Part shown: in pieces, positions 14,017 to 22,542 of the stretch
How the letters are laid out: every line of letters starts with the position of its first letter
How positions within the stretch are numbered: position 1 is the stretch's first letter
Origin: JBARCX01 sp049794535
GTDB taxonomy: Bacteria; Pseudomonadota; Gammaproteobacteria; Xanthomonadales; Rhodanobacteraceae
Direction of reading: 5' to 3'
Length of the DNA: 22,577 nt
Assembly: GCA_049794535.1 (NCBI GenBank)
Contig: JBARCX010000015.1
Coordinates: 1 to 22,577, forward strand
Notes under the pieces: generated by a model
Databases searched by the model: none
What the model saw: the letters and a program-made list of their open reading frames with translations, nothing else
What the model was told of the DNA's origin: nothing
Translations under genes and position numbers: made by a program

Positions 14017-16308
14017 ATGATGAGCGTTGAGCAGTCAAATGCAGAGCGGTCGCGGTTCCCGGCGTTCTACAAATTGTCGGTGTCCGATCGTGTGCGGATT
14101 ATTCACGAGCGCGGCTGGTTATCCGCTCAGGATTACGAGACGCTGGCTTCCGGCGAACATACGCTGAAGGTTCACAAAGCCGACAAGATGATCGAGAACG
14201 TCGTCGGCGTGATGGGTTTACCTGTCGGCCTCGGTTTGAACTTTCTGGTCAACGGGCACGATTACATCGTGCCGCTGGTCGTCGAAGAGCCCTCTATCGT
14301 TGCGGCGCTATCGTCTGCCGCCAAAGTCGTGCGTGGCGCGGGTGGTTTTAGCGTGGAGAGTACTGAGCCGGTACTGATCGGTCAGGTGCAGGTGGTCGAT
14401 GTGCCTCATCCTGCGCAGGCCAAAGCCATCTTGCTGCAGCGTAAGGAGGAACTGCTCAACCTCGCCAACAGCCTGCACCCGCAAATGGTGGCGCGCGGTG
14501 GTGGGGCACAGGACTTGGAAGTGCATCTGCATGCGCGCGCTGAAGGTAGCGACATGCTGGTGGTTCATCTGCTGGTCGACACGCGCGATGCCATGGGTGC
14601 CAACCTGGTCAACACCATGTGCGAGGGTGTCGCCACGTTAGTGGAATCCATGACGGGCGGGCGCGTTTTTCTGCGTATCCTCTCCAATCTCGCTGATCGC
14701 GCCATGGTGCGTGCACGTTGCGTCATCCCCACTGCCGACCTCGCGACCAAAGGTCATAGTGGAGAGGAAGTACGTGATGGCATCGTGCTCGCCAATGAAT
14801 TTGCCAGCATCGATCCCTACCGAGCCACCACGCACAACAAAGGCATCATGAATGGCGTGGATGCGGTGGCATTGGCTACCGGGAACGACTGGCGCTCCAT
14901 TGAAGCCGCTGCGCACGCCTATGCGGCACGTGGTGGTCGCTATACCTCGCTAACACGCTGGTACAAAGGCGAGCAGGGCGAACTGGTCGGTGAACTGGAC
15001 ATGCCGATGAAGGTCGGTATCGTGGGCGGATCACTGCAGTCCAACGCGACAGTAGCGCTGGATTTGCGCCTGCTTGGCGTGAAATCGGCGCGTGAGTTGG
15101 CAGAAGTGATGGGCGCAGTGGGTCTCGCGCAGAACTTCTCTGCGCTACGCGCACTGGTGACCGACGGTATCCAGCAAGGTCATATGACATTGCACGCGCG
15201 CAGTGTTGCGATCGCTGCCGGTGCTACCGCGGAAATTTTTGATACCGTCGTCGAGCGATTGGTGGAAAGCGGCGAGATCAAGATATGGAAGGCGCAGGAG
15301 CTGGTCGTACAGGTGCGCAAGGAGGCGCGTGGTGTAGCGGTTAGCGATGATGCTCCCGATCAACATGCGCACGATGAGCGTGCTTGTGGCCACGGCAAGA
15401 TCATCCTGCTTGGCGAGCACGCGGTGGTCTACGGCAGCCATGCGATTGCCGCTCCGGTTCCACTGGCCGTACGCGCCACGGTGCAGGACACGTCGTCCGG
15501 TGTTGTCGATATGCTCATTCCGCGCTGGGGTGTGGAGTATCGATTGAACCGCGACCCGGCGCACCGTGATTCATTCCAGCGTTCGCTCGGCATCATTTTC
15601 GACACGCTGGGATTGATCGATGCCTCGGTGCGCATCGAAGTTTTCCCAAGCGTGCCAAGAGCCATGGGCCTGGGTGGTTCGGCGGCCATGGCGGTAGCGG
15701 TCATCCGTGCGCTTGATCGGCACTTCGAACTGAACTTGAGCGACGCTCAGGTCAACGCACTGGCTTATCGTTGTGAAGAAGTGGCGCATGGCGCACCGTC
15801 TGGCGTAGACAACACGGTAGCGACCTACGGCAAGCTCGTGCTCTACAAACGTGCCCTTCCACCGGAAGGGGCGCCGACCATCCGTGAATTGACGATACCC
15901 CGGTCGATCCCGCTGGTGATTGGTGTCAGCGGCAAGGAGAGCCTTACCGCCCGGAGTGTGGGTAATGTGCGACAGGCTTGGCAGCGCAATCCAGTGCTGT
16001 ATGAAAACATTTTTCAGCAGATCGACCAGCTCACCCTACAGGGTGTGGAGGCCATGCAGCAGTACGATCTGGAACATCTGGGTGATCTGATGAATATCTG
16101 CCATGGACTGCTAAACGCATTGCGCGTATCAAGTCGGGAGCTGGAGGAATTGGTGCAAATTGCACGCGAACACGGCGCGCTAGGGGCTAAGCTCACTGGC
16201 GGTGGCGGCGGCGGTTCGATGATTGCCTTATGCCCACACGATCGGGAAAGGGTAATCGCCGCCATGCGCGATGCAGGCTATCAGGCAATGGAGGTTGATC
16301 TTGGATAA
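14017..16308 (+). CDS. Fusion protein: class II HMG-CoA reductase + mevalonate kinase
   Basis: One uninterrupted 763-residue frame carries two consecutive pathway enzymes. Residues ~1-435 are a class II (bacterial) HMG-CoA reductase: ENVVGVMGLPVGLGLNFLVN at 60-79 (catalytic-type Glu60), DAMGANLVNTMCE at 191-203, NKGIMNGVDAVALATGND at 274-291 (Lys275) and GHMTLHARSVA at 388-398. Residues ~457-763 are a mevalonate kinase: GHGKIILLGEHAVVYGSHAI at 458-477, the ATP loop MGLGGSAAMAV at 550-560, HGAPSGVDNTVATYG at 591-605 (catalytic-type Asp598) and KLTGGGGGGSMI at 725-736. A short polar linker (about 437-456, rich in D, H and A) joins them. It would convert HMG-CoA to mevalonate and then to 5-phosphomevalonate. 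AGGAG lies five bases before the ATG. Both halves look catalytically complete. The stop overlaps the proposed idi start. Confidence 0.95.
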   Translation: MMSVEQSNAERSRFPAFYKLSVSDRVRIIHERGWLSAQDYETLASGEHTLKVHKADKMIENVVGVMGLPVGLGLNFLVNGHDYIVPLVVEEPSIVAALSSAAKVVRGAGGFSVESTEPVLIGQVQVVDVPHPAQAKAILLQRKEELLNLANSLHPQMVARGGGAQDLEVHLHARAEGSDMLVVHLLVDTRDAMGANLVNTMCEGVATLVESMTGGRVFLRILSNLADRAMVRARCVIPTADLATKGHSGEEVRDGIVLANEFASIDPYRATTHNKGIMNGVDAVALATGNDWRSIEAAAHAYAARGGRYTSLTRWYKGEQGELVGELDMPMKVGIVGGSLQSNATVALDLRLLGVKSARELAEVMGAVGLAQNFSALRALVTDGIQQGHMTLHARSVAIAAGATAEIFDTVVERLVESGEIKIWKAQELVVQVRKEARGVAVSDDAPDQHAHDERACGHGKIILLGEHAVVYGSHAIAAPVPLAVRATVQDTSSGVVDMLIPRWGVEYRLNRDPAHRDSFQRSLGIIFDTLGLIDASVRIEVFPSVPRAMGLGGSAAMAVAVIRALDRHFELNLSDAQVNALAYRCEEVAHGAPSGVDNTVATYGKLVLYKRALPPEGAPTIRELTIPRSIPLVIGVSGKESLTARSVGNVRQAWQRNPVLYENIFQQIDQLTLQGVEAMQQYDLEHLGDLMNICHGLLNALRVSSRELEELVQIAREHGALGAKLTGGGGGGSMIALCPHDRERVIAAMRDAGYQAMEVDLG
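16290..16294 (+). promoter_or_regulatory. Shine-Dalgarno GGAGG that decides the idi start
   Basis: GGAGG lies inside the last codons of the HMGR/MK gene, six bases before a TTG at 16301. The spacing is near ideal, and no comparable site precedes the in-frame ATG at 16271. This favours TTG as the real idi start and places it just before the upstream TAA stop (16306-16308), an arrangement typical of translational coupling. Confidence 0.65.
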
Positions 16309-16909
16309 TCGAGAGTTGCGTGGCCGGGAATGGCGAGACTCGAAGAGTGTCGTCTCCTTCGATGATGAGCCCTTGATCTTGGTCGACGAGCAGGATCACG
16401 AGATCGGCTTTCTTGATAAGGCATCGGCGCACGAAGGGCAGGGTGTATTGCACCGGGCCTTTTCATTATTCGTGTTCAATTCACAAGGCGAGTTATTGCT
16501 GCAGCAGCGTGCACCCGGCAAACGTTTGTGGCCAGGCTTTTGGTCCAATACCTGCTGCAGTCACCCGCGCCGCGGCGAAACGTTGGATACCGCCATTCAC
16601 CGTCGCCTGGATGAGGAGCTGGGTTTGCAATGCCCGTTGGAATACCTGTTCAAGTTCGAATATCAGGCGCAATTTGAGGCGGCAGGTTCCGAGCACGAGC
16701 TGTGTTGGGTGTATGCCGGGCGTACTGATGCAGCACCCACGGTCAACGTGAATGAGATTTCGGCGCTGCGTTTTGTTTCACCGGATGCACTCGATGCTGA
16801 AATCGCGGCGCAGCCACAAACCTTCACGCCCTGGTTCAAGATCGAGTGGCAACGGCTACGTACCGAGCATGCGCACGTGTTCAGGCCGCTGTCCGACATA
16901 TCAACGTAG
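16301..16909 (+). CDS. idi: Isopentenyl-diphosphate delta-isomerase, type I (Nudix)
   Basis: A 202-residue type I IPP isomerase that interconverts IPP and DMAPP, which is required when all IPP comes from the mevalonate route. Visible: LILVDEQDHEIGFLDKASAH (25-44), WPGFWSNTCCSHPRRGE (77-93) with the active-site-type Cys86 and metal-ligand His88, the Nudix-like RRLDEELG (101-108), and GSEHELCWVY with Glu131 and Glu133 matching the conserved acidic pair. The TTG start at 16301 is chosen for the GGAGG upstream; the ATG at 16271 would add ten residues. It overlaps the HMGR/MK stop by eight bases. After it come 168 bases before hpnH. Confidence 0.93.
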   Translation: MDNRELRGREWRDSKSVVSFDDEPLILVDEQDHEIGFLDKASAHEGQGVLHRAFSLFVFNSQGELLLQQRAPGKRLWPGFWSNTCCSHPRRGETLDTAIHRRLDEELGLQCPLEYLFKFEYQAQFEAAGSEHELCWVYAGRTDAAPTVNVNEISALRFVSPDALDAEIAAQPQTFTPWFKIEWQRLRTEHAHVFRPLSDIST

Positions 16910-17077
16910 TGCGGTCAGCGTAACGTGGGCTTGATTATCCTGGCCTGATCACCCCGGCGAAGTGAAAAGCCTATACTGTCAACCAAGTGATGAGGTTCCC
17001 CCGCTCTAAACGCAATGCTACCGGGTTGTTTCAGCGGTTCGTTTGCGCAGGGCGTCCTGAACATGCTGGAGGGTCCA
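16910..17077 (+). other. idi-hpnH intergenic region, possible promoter
   Basis: This gap holds no gene. TATACT at 16972-16977 is a good -10 match about 100 bases before the hpnH start, but the region 17 bases upstream (TCACCC) is a poor -35, so an independent hpnH promoter is only a possibility. No terminator hairpin with a T-run follows idi, so read-through from the mevalonate operon into hpnH and hpnB is also plausible. Confidence 0.25.
17068..17072 (+). promoter_or_regulatory. Shine-Dalgarno GGAGG that decides the hpnH start
   Basis: GGAGG (part of GGAGGG) ends five bases before a TTG at 17078, which gives the N-terminus MGIPLIQQTKIAGYILGKK, the usual beginning of HpnH proteins. The in-frame ATGs at 17015 and 17063 lack such a site and would add residues unlike the family. 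Confidence 0.65.
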
Positions 17078-18223
17078 TTGGGCATTCCTCTTATCCAACA
17101 AACCAAGATCGCGGGCTACATCCTCGGCAAGAAACTCAGCGGACAGAAGCGCTATCCGCTGGCGATGATGTTGGAGCCACTGTTTCAGTGCAATTTAGCC
17201 TGCTCAGGCTGCGGCAAGATCGATCATCCTAAAGAGATCTTGCAGAAACGCATGAGCGTTGAAGACGCCTTGCACGCCGTGGACGAATGCGGTGCACCGG
17301 TCGTCTCCATCCCTGGTGGCGAGCCGCTGATCTACAAAGACCTTCCGAAGATCGTGCAAGGCATCATTGCGCGCAAGAAGTTTGTCTACTTGTGCACCAA
17401 TGCCATTCTGTTGCCCAAGCACATTGATGAATACGAGCCTTCGCCGTACTTCACTTGGTCGATCCATCTGGATGGCCTTGAAAAACGCCATGACGAGTCC
17501 GTGTGCATGGAGGGTGTATTCGAAAAGGCTATTACCGCGATCAAACTGGCACTTTCGCGCGGTTATCGCGTCACCATCAATTGCACCTTGTTCAACCAAG
17601 AGCCGCCGGCGGAGGTCGCCGATTTCTTCGATTACGCCATGAGTCTGGGCATCGAAGGCATTACGGTGTCTCCGGGCTATAGCTACCAGCATGCGCCGCG
17701 CCAGGATGTATTTCTCGGACGCAATCAAAGCAAGCAGCTATTCCGCGATGTGTTCAAGCTCGGCAAGCAGCGCAAGAACAAATGGGTGTTCAATCAATCG
17801 TCGATGTTCCTCGATTTCATTGCGGGCAACCAGGCGTATCAGTGCACTCCTTGGGCGAACCCGACGTACAACATTTTCGGTTGGCAAAAGCCTTGCTATC
17901 TATTGGTCGATGAAGGCTATGCACCCACCTACAAGTCGCTGATGGAAGATACCGAATGGGAGAAGTACGGCGTCGGCATCAATCCCAAATGCGATAACTG
18001 CATGGCCCACTGTGGTTTCGAAGGCACGGCAGTCAACGACACTTTCGCGCACCCGCTGAAAGCCATGCGTGTGGCATTGTTCGGCCCTCGTACTGAAGGT
18101 GCCATGGCGGCGGATTTGCCAGTGCTCTATGGTGACCGCGCTACCGCTACGGCGGTGCATATTCCGATCAGCGCCATCCAACGCCCTGGTGCTAAGGGCA
18201 CGGGTATCGATGCCAGTCACTAA
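17078..18223 (+). CDS. hpnH: Radical SAM adenosylhopane synthase HpnH
   Basis: A 381-residue radical SAM protein that joins the 5'-deoxyadenosyl group to diploptene to form adenosylhopane, the first step of hopanoid side-chain extension. The Fe-S motif CNLACSGCGKIDHP has Cys38, Cys42 and Cys45. SIPGGEPL is the SAM-binding GGE motif, followed by VYLCTNAILL and FTWSIHLDG. Near the C-terminus come CTPW and CDNCMAHCGFEG, extra cysteines typical of the family. The start is the TTG at 17078 (see its Shine-Dalgarno). HpnG, which acts next, is on the other side of the window. hpnB starts five bases after the stop, so the two are co-transcribed, probably with the mevalonate genes. Confidence 0.94.
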   Translation: MGIPLIQQTKIAGYILGKKLSGQKRYPLAMMLEPLFQCNLACSGCGKIDHPKEILQKRMSVEDALHAVDECGAPVVSIPGGEPLIYKDLPKIVQGIIARKKFVYLCTNAILLPKHIDEYEPSPYFTWSIHLDGLEKRHDESVCMEGVFEKAITAIKLALSRGYRVTINCTLFNQEPPAEVADFFDYAMSLGIEGITVSPGYSYQHAPRQDVFLGRNQSKQLFRDVFKLGKQRKNKWVFNQSSMFLDFIAGNQAYQCTPWANPTYNIFGWQKPCYLLVDEGYAPTYKSLMEDTEWEKYGVGINPKCDNCMAHCGFEGTAVNDTFAHPLKAMRVALFGPRTEGAMAADLPVLYGDRATATAVHIPISAIQRPGAKGTGIDASH

Positions 18224-18228
18224 CACGG

Positions 18229-19353
18229 ATGCTTCCTGCATTGAGTGTTTTGAGCGGGATAACGGCGTGGGTTCCACTCGTCATGTGGGTGGGGCTGTTG
18301 CTGCTACCGTGGCGACCTTGGAGCACGCGTGAGCGGATCGAGGTAGATCCGCAGGTCATGCCTGCGGTCGATCTTGATGAGGTCACGGTACTTATTCCGG
18401 CGCGTAACGAAGCCGAAGTCATCGGAGCTACTCTGACCGGCCTGCAACAACAAGGCGCCGGCTTGCAGATACTCGTGATCGATGATCAATCGACCGATGC
18501 GACGGCGCAGATAGCTGCCACTTATCCAAATACGCACGTCATCAGTGGCCAACCTTTACCCGACGGCTGGGCCGGCAAGCTATGGGCGCTGGAGCAGGGC
18601 AAAGCGCATGTGACGACCGCTCTGACCTTGTTGCTCGATGCAGACATCCAACTGCAGCCCGGCATGCTCGCTGCGCTGCTGACACACAAGGAGCGAGAGG
18701 GCCGGCATTTTGTTTCGCTGATGGCGTATTTGCGCCCCGTCAGCATATGGGATCGGCTGCTGCTACCGGTGTTCGTTTACTACTTTAAATTGCTGTATCC
18801 GTTCGCCTTGTCGAACTCGCGGTTTCGCCATGTTGCCGCAGCAGCAGGTGGATGCATTCTTGTAGATACGGAAGCGCTGCGACGCGTTGGCGCTTTCGCC
18901 AGCTTGCGCGATGCTCTGATCGACGACTGCACCCTGGCTCGCCAGGTGAAGCGAGCGGGCTATCGCACCTGGATCGGCTTAAGCCATGGCGTAGTTAGTC
19001 TGCGACCCTATGGCTCGTTACGCTCCATCCACGACATGGTTGCGCGCTCGGCGTTTACCCAGCTCGGCTACTCCGTTGCGTTGCTGCTTGCAGTGACGGT
19101 GGTGTTTGCTCTTGGGTACGGAGCGCCACTGATTCTGTTGTGGTCGCCGCATGTTGTGCCGTTGGCATGGGTCGCCTGGGCCGCCATGACACTGAGTTAC
19201 GTACCGATGCTGCGCTATTACCGCATGTCGCCCGGTTGGGCACTGCTATTGCCACTCAGCGCATTGATGTATCTCGGCATGACCTGGAGCTCGGCGATAC
19301 GTTATTGGCGTGGCGTGCGTTCACGCTGGAAAGGGCGCACCTACAGCGCGTGA
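18229..19353 (+). CDS. hpnB: Hopene-associated glycosyltransferase HpnB (GT2)
   Basis: A 374-residue membrane-bound family 2 glycosyltransferase. An N-terminal transmembrane helix (TAWVPLVMWVGLLLL) precedes the GT-A domain: VTVLIPARNEAEVIGATLTG, VIDDQSTDAT, then LLDADIQL (the DxD-like metal site) and RDALIDDCTLARQVK. Two or three C-terminal spans follow (LLLAVTVVFALGYGAPLILL and later). HpnB is conserved in hopanoid clusters, but its acceptor and sugar donor are not firmly known. It lies five bases after hpnH. It ends eight bases from the stop of the convergent permease gene, with no terminator visible between them. Confidence 0.87.
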   Translation: MLPALSVLSGITAWVPLVMWVGLLLLPWRPWSTRERIEVDPQVMPAVDLDEVTVLIPARNEAEVIGATLTGLQQQGAGLQILVIDDQSTDATAQIAATYPNTHVISGQPLPDGWAGKLWALEQGKAHVTTALTLLLDADIQLQPGMLAALLTHKEREGRHFVSLMAYLRPVSIWDRLLLPVFVYYFKLLYPFALSNSRFRHVAAAAGGCILVDTEALRRVGAFASLRDALIDDCTLARQVKRAGYRTWIGLSHGVVSLRPYGSLRSIHDMVARSAFTQLGYSVALLLAVTVVFALGYGAPLILLWSPHVVPLAWVAWAAMTLSYVPMLRYYRMSPGWALLLPLSALMYLGMTWSSAIRYWRGVRSRWKGRTYSA

Positions 19354-19361
19354 TTTGCGAT

Positions 19362-20807
19362 TCAGTCGCTGGCACTTCGGGGCGAAACACGCTCACTTTG
19401 CCGTTTTCCATGTCGATAAAACATCAGCCCGATGCCGATCAGGAATGCAGAGCCGCCCACTACCTTGAGAAGGAACAGGCCTGGGTTGTTGCTATCGGCG
19501 GGTGGGATCATCGACGTGACGATTGCCAGTGAGGTGACCGCAAAACCGGTAAGTCCGGCCAGCCAGCAGCCGACGTTGCTACGTGGCAGCGCATTGACGT
19601 CTTCGTTGCGACCAGCAGCTCGGCGGCGTAACAGCGGGAAGGCCAGCAAGATGTACAACAACGGCAGCAGCGACATGATGGCGGTCATGTCGATCAGGAT
19701 GATGTAGGCCTCGTGGATGCTGGCTCCCGACAATGCGGCCACCAACATCAGCGACGTCACGATGCCCTGGATAATCAAGGCCACATGTGGCGTGCCGTAT
19801 TTGGGGTGCAAGCGACCCAGTGCCGCCGGTAGGTAACGATCAACGCCCACAACGAAGGGTAGGCGTGCCGTGGCTGTGAGCCACGCGGAAATGGTGCCCA
19901 TCGTGCCGAGTGTCACCAGCCCAGCGGTTAGCGGACCGAATATAGGCAGGCCGATCCGTTCGCCAATGGCCGAGAGCGCCTGCGGAATACCTCCGATCAC
20001 ATCGATGGTCGATGCCGGTAGAGCTACCAGCAGAGACAACGTGCCGGCGATATAGATAGCCGCAATGACAACACAGGAAATCAATGTGGCGCGGGGGATC
20101 TGTTTGCGAGGATTCTTGATTTCCCCGCCGAGTATCAGACCAAGTTCGAGGCCTTGAAAGGCGAGGGCGATCGTCGCGAAGGTTGAAAACGTCGCGAGCT
20201 TTTTGAAATCGGGCGCGATGTTCGATGTGGTGATGGCTGTGGCTGGACCGAACCGATACGCGGCTAGCGCACCGGCGCCAAGGATGAGCGCTGCCGCCGT
20301 CCAGGTGGCCATGCCACCGATGTTTTGTAGCCACTTGGAACGCTCGAGCCCGAGGATGCCGAGCCCGGTCGCGATCCACAATACCGCCAGGCAGTAGACG
20401 AGGTTGTAGCTGCTATCTCCTGTGTGAGCCAGCCAGCGCTCGCCGCCGACATGCAAAAAGATGCCGGCGCCGAACAACAGCATGGATGGGAAATAAGCGA
20501 GATTGGAGACCCAGTAAGTCCAGCCGGCGATGAAGCCATGCGTATCGCCAAAGGCGGCTTTAGCCCACAGGTACAAGCCACCTTGTCCTGGCACGCGTGA
20601 GCTTAATTCGAGTACCGCGAGGGCTAGGGGAATGAAGAAGCCAACCAGCCCCAGCAGCCAAAGCACCAGGCTCGATGGTCCGACTTGTGCCGCCATCGAT
20701 AGCCATCGCAGCGCGACAATCGCTGCGATGTTGAATAGCACGAGATCCCAGGTTCCGAGTACGCGACGCAGGCCCAGTTCTTTTTCTGCTACTTGCGTTG
20801 TCGCCAT
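19362..20807 (-). CDS. APC-family amino acid permease
   Basis: A 481-residue transporter with about twelve hydrophobic spans. The N-terminal part, LGTWDLVLFNIAAIVALRW followed by a membrane turn, and the ELSSRVPGQGGLYLWAKAAFGD block after span 2 are typical of the amino acid-polyamine-organocation superfamily. ATIALAFQGLELGLILGGEIKNPRKQIPRA is the conserved region after span 6. Substrate cannot be told from sequence; the arrangement resembles amino acid:H+ symporters and antiporters related to glutamate/GABA exchangers. Convergent with hpnB and unrelated to hopanoids by function. Only a weak GAGA precedes the ATG. Upstream is a palindromic repeat and then galP. Confidence 0.85.
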   Translation of the reverse strand: MATTQVAEKELGLRRVLGTWDLVLFNIAAIVALRWLSMAAQVGPSSLVLWLLGLVGFFIPLALAVLELSSRVPGQGGLYLWAKAAFGDTHGFIAGWTYWVSNLAYFPSMLLFGAGIFLHVGGERWLAHTGDSSYNLVYCLAVLWIATGLGILGLERSKWLQNIGGMATWTAAALILGAGALAAYRFGPATAITTSNIAPDFKKLATFSTFATIALAFQGLELGLILGGEIKNPRKQIPRATLISCVVIAAIYIAGTLSLLVALPASTIDVIGGIPQALSAIGERIGLPIFGPLTAGLVTLGTMGTISAWLTATARLPFVVGVDRYLPAALGRLHPKYGTPHVALIIQGIVTSLMLVAALSGASIHEAYIILIDMTAIMSLLPLLYILLAFPLLRRRAAGRNEDVNALPRSNVGCWLAGLTGFAVTSLAIVTSMIPPADSNNPGLFLLKVVGGSAFLIGIGLMFYRHGKRQSERVSPRSASD

Positions 20808-20888
20808 GGTTTTGTTTTCTCGGCACTAAGGCGGATTCGACTAGATCTGCTCACGATCGTTTAGCGCTAACGTCGAGCGGATGCAAAG

Positions 20889-21030
20889 CCCCTCTCCCGT
20901 CGGGAGAGGGGTTGGGGTGAGGGTTCGGGCTTGCAGCACCCTTCAATCTGGTGCTCCGATCGCACCCTCATCCGCTGCGACCCGAAGGTAGTCCCGGTGG
21001 GACCGGCACCTTCTCCCGAGGGGAGAAGGG
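20889..21030. repeat. Palindromic intergenic repeat element, second copy
   Basis: The 271-base gap between the permease and galP holds no gene. It contains an 11-base perfect stem (CCCCTCTCCCG / CGGGAGAGGGG, 20889-20911), then GTTGGGGTGAGGGTTCGGGC, and ends in a second hairpin CCTTCTCCC-GAG-GGGAGAAGG (21009-21029). The segment 20990-21030 matches 821-860 of the first element with only a few changes, in the same orientation, and the similarity extends left (TGCG.CCC.AAGG). The 21-base outer arms of the first copy are not seen here. The element lies downstream of galP, as the first lies downstream of hpnG. It may shape transcript ends, but no T-run follows either hairpin. Confidence 0.75.
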
Positions 21031-21078
21031 ATGGGATCGGTGCGGCGGGTCAATGTCACTGCAGTACGATCACCTCAA

Positions 21079-22542
21079 TCAGGAGACAGCGTCTTCGCTA
21101 ATTGCTTTCGACTTCGTAAAGCCTGCCGATGCAGCACCTTGTGTCACCGACGCCCCGCTGCCAATCTCGCGCAGAGGCAAACCAGACATCAGGTTGCGCT
21201 CAATCTGCTCCAGCGTGACGCCCTTGGTCTCTGGAATCAGCCAGAAGGTGAGTGCAATGAACACCAGATTGAGTGCGGCGTAGAGCCAGAACGTAGCGGC
21301 GTTGCCGACACCGTTGAGCAAGGTCAGGAAGGTAGCGCCAACGATCATGTTGGCGATCCAGTTGGTGAAGGTCGAGCAGCCGATGCCGAAGTCGCGGCCT
21401 TTAAGCGGCTGCACCTCAGAGCACAGTGTCCAGATCAGCGGGCCGGCCGACATGGCAAAGCCGACGATGAAGGTCAGCAGCATCGCCACGGTGAACATCT
21501 GCTCTGCATGCGTGCTGATGCCCAAGTGCATCATGGTGCCGACAACGCCCAGGCCGATGGCCATCACCGCGAAACCGACATACAGGATTGGCTTGCGACC
21601 CAGCTTGTCGACCAGACCAATCGCGATGAAGGTAGCCAGCACATTGGTGAGGCCCACGATGGCGGTAAACCACAGCTGTGCGTGCGTGTCGTAACCCATG
21701 TTCTCGAAGATGCGCGGCGCGTAGTACATCACCACGTTCATGCCCGTGAATTGCTGCATCAATTGCAGTAGCACGCCTAGTCCGACAGAGCGACGGAAGT
21801 TCGGGTTCTGCTGAAACAGGTGCCAACCTAGTTGCGGCGTTTTGAGCTGCTCCGCGATGTCAGCCATTTCACGCTTCACCTGGGACTCGTCACCGCGCAG
21901 GCGGCGCAGTACATCAGCGGCCTGTTGTGTGCGGCCGCGCATCATCAGCCATCGCGGACTATCCGGTAGCAAGAACACGCCGAGCAGGAACAGTGCACCG
22001 GGAATGGCGATCACACCCAGCATCCAGCGCCAGTTACCGCTGTAGCTGAAGGCGGTGTCGGACAGAAAGGCGACCAGGATGCCGATGGTGATCATCAGCT
22101 GGTACAGCGAGATCATGGCGCCACGGATTTTCTCGGGGGCGACCTCAGCGAGATACAACGGCGCGGTGAATGTCGCGATACCGATTGCCAGGCCTAGTAC
22201 GAAGCGCGCCACGATCAACGTTTCCGGCGACCACGCTCCGCCACACAGCAGCGAGCCAGCAACGAACAATGTGGCGCCGAGAATCAGCGAACGCTTACGT
22301 CCGAGCTTGGCCGACATCCATGAGGCACCGAGTGCGCCTACGGCTGCGCCGAGCATCATGGAGCTGACGATCCACTCGATCACATGATCGGAAATCTGGA
22401 ATTCCTTCTGAATGAACTGGCTTGCACCCGAAATCACGCCGATATCCAGACCGAACATCAAGCCGGCGAGAGCGGCGAGGATGCAGGTGAATATGGCGGT
22501 AGTGCGAGACGAACGGATCGGAGGTGTCGCAACAGCATTCAT
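21079..22542 (-). CDS. galP: Galactose/H+ symporter GalP-like sugar porter (MFS)
   Basis: A 487-residue major facilitator protein with twelve spans. The sequence recalls E. coli GalP closely: LAGLMFGLDIGVISGA at the start, KLGRKRSLILGA, the APEKIRGAMISLYQLMITIG block, LPDSPRWL, QLMQQFTGMNVVMYYAP (the sugar-binding QQ..G.N signature), VDKLGRKP, SAGPLIWTLCSEVQPLKGRD and PETKGVTLEQIE. It should import galactose or a related hexose with protons; the exact substrate is inferred. The C-terminus carries about 25 extra residues compared with GalP. AGGA lies about nine bases before the ATG. The upstream regulatory region is cut by the window edge. Confidence 0.92.
   Translation of the reverse strand: MNAVATPPIRSSRTTAIFTCILAALAGLMFGLDIGVISGASQFIQKEFQISDHVIEWIVSSMMLGAAVGALGASWMSAKLGRKRSLILGATLFVAGSLLCGGAWSPETLIVARFVLGLAIGIATFTAPLYLAEVAPEKIRGAMISLYQLMITIGILVAFLSDTAFSYSGNWRWMLGVIAIPGALFLLGVFLLPDSPRWLMMRGRTQQAADVLRRLRGDESQVKREMADIAEQLKTPQLGWHLFQQNPNFRRSVGLGVLLQLMQQFTGMNVVMYYAPRIFENMGYDTHAQLWFTAIVGLTNVLATFIAIGLVDKLGRKPILYVGFAVMAIGLGVVGTMMHLGISTHAEQMFTVAMLLTFIVGFAMSAGPLIWTLCSEVQPLKGRDFGIGCSTFTNWIANMIVGATFLTLLNGVGNAATFWLYAALNLVFIALTFWLIPETKGVTLEQIERNLMSGLPLREIGSGASVTQGAASAGFTKSKAISEDAVS

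Noticed and set aside
19354..19361. Bidirectional terminator between hpnB and the permease gene
   Set aside because: Only eight bases separate the stops, and no hairpin with a T-run is visible around them.
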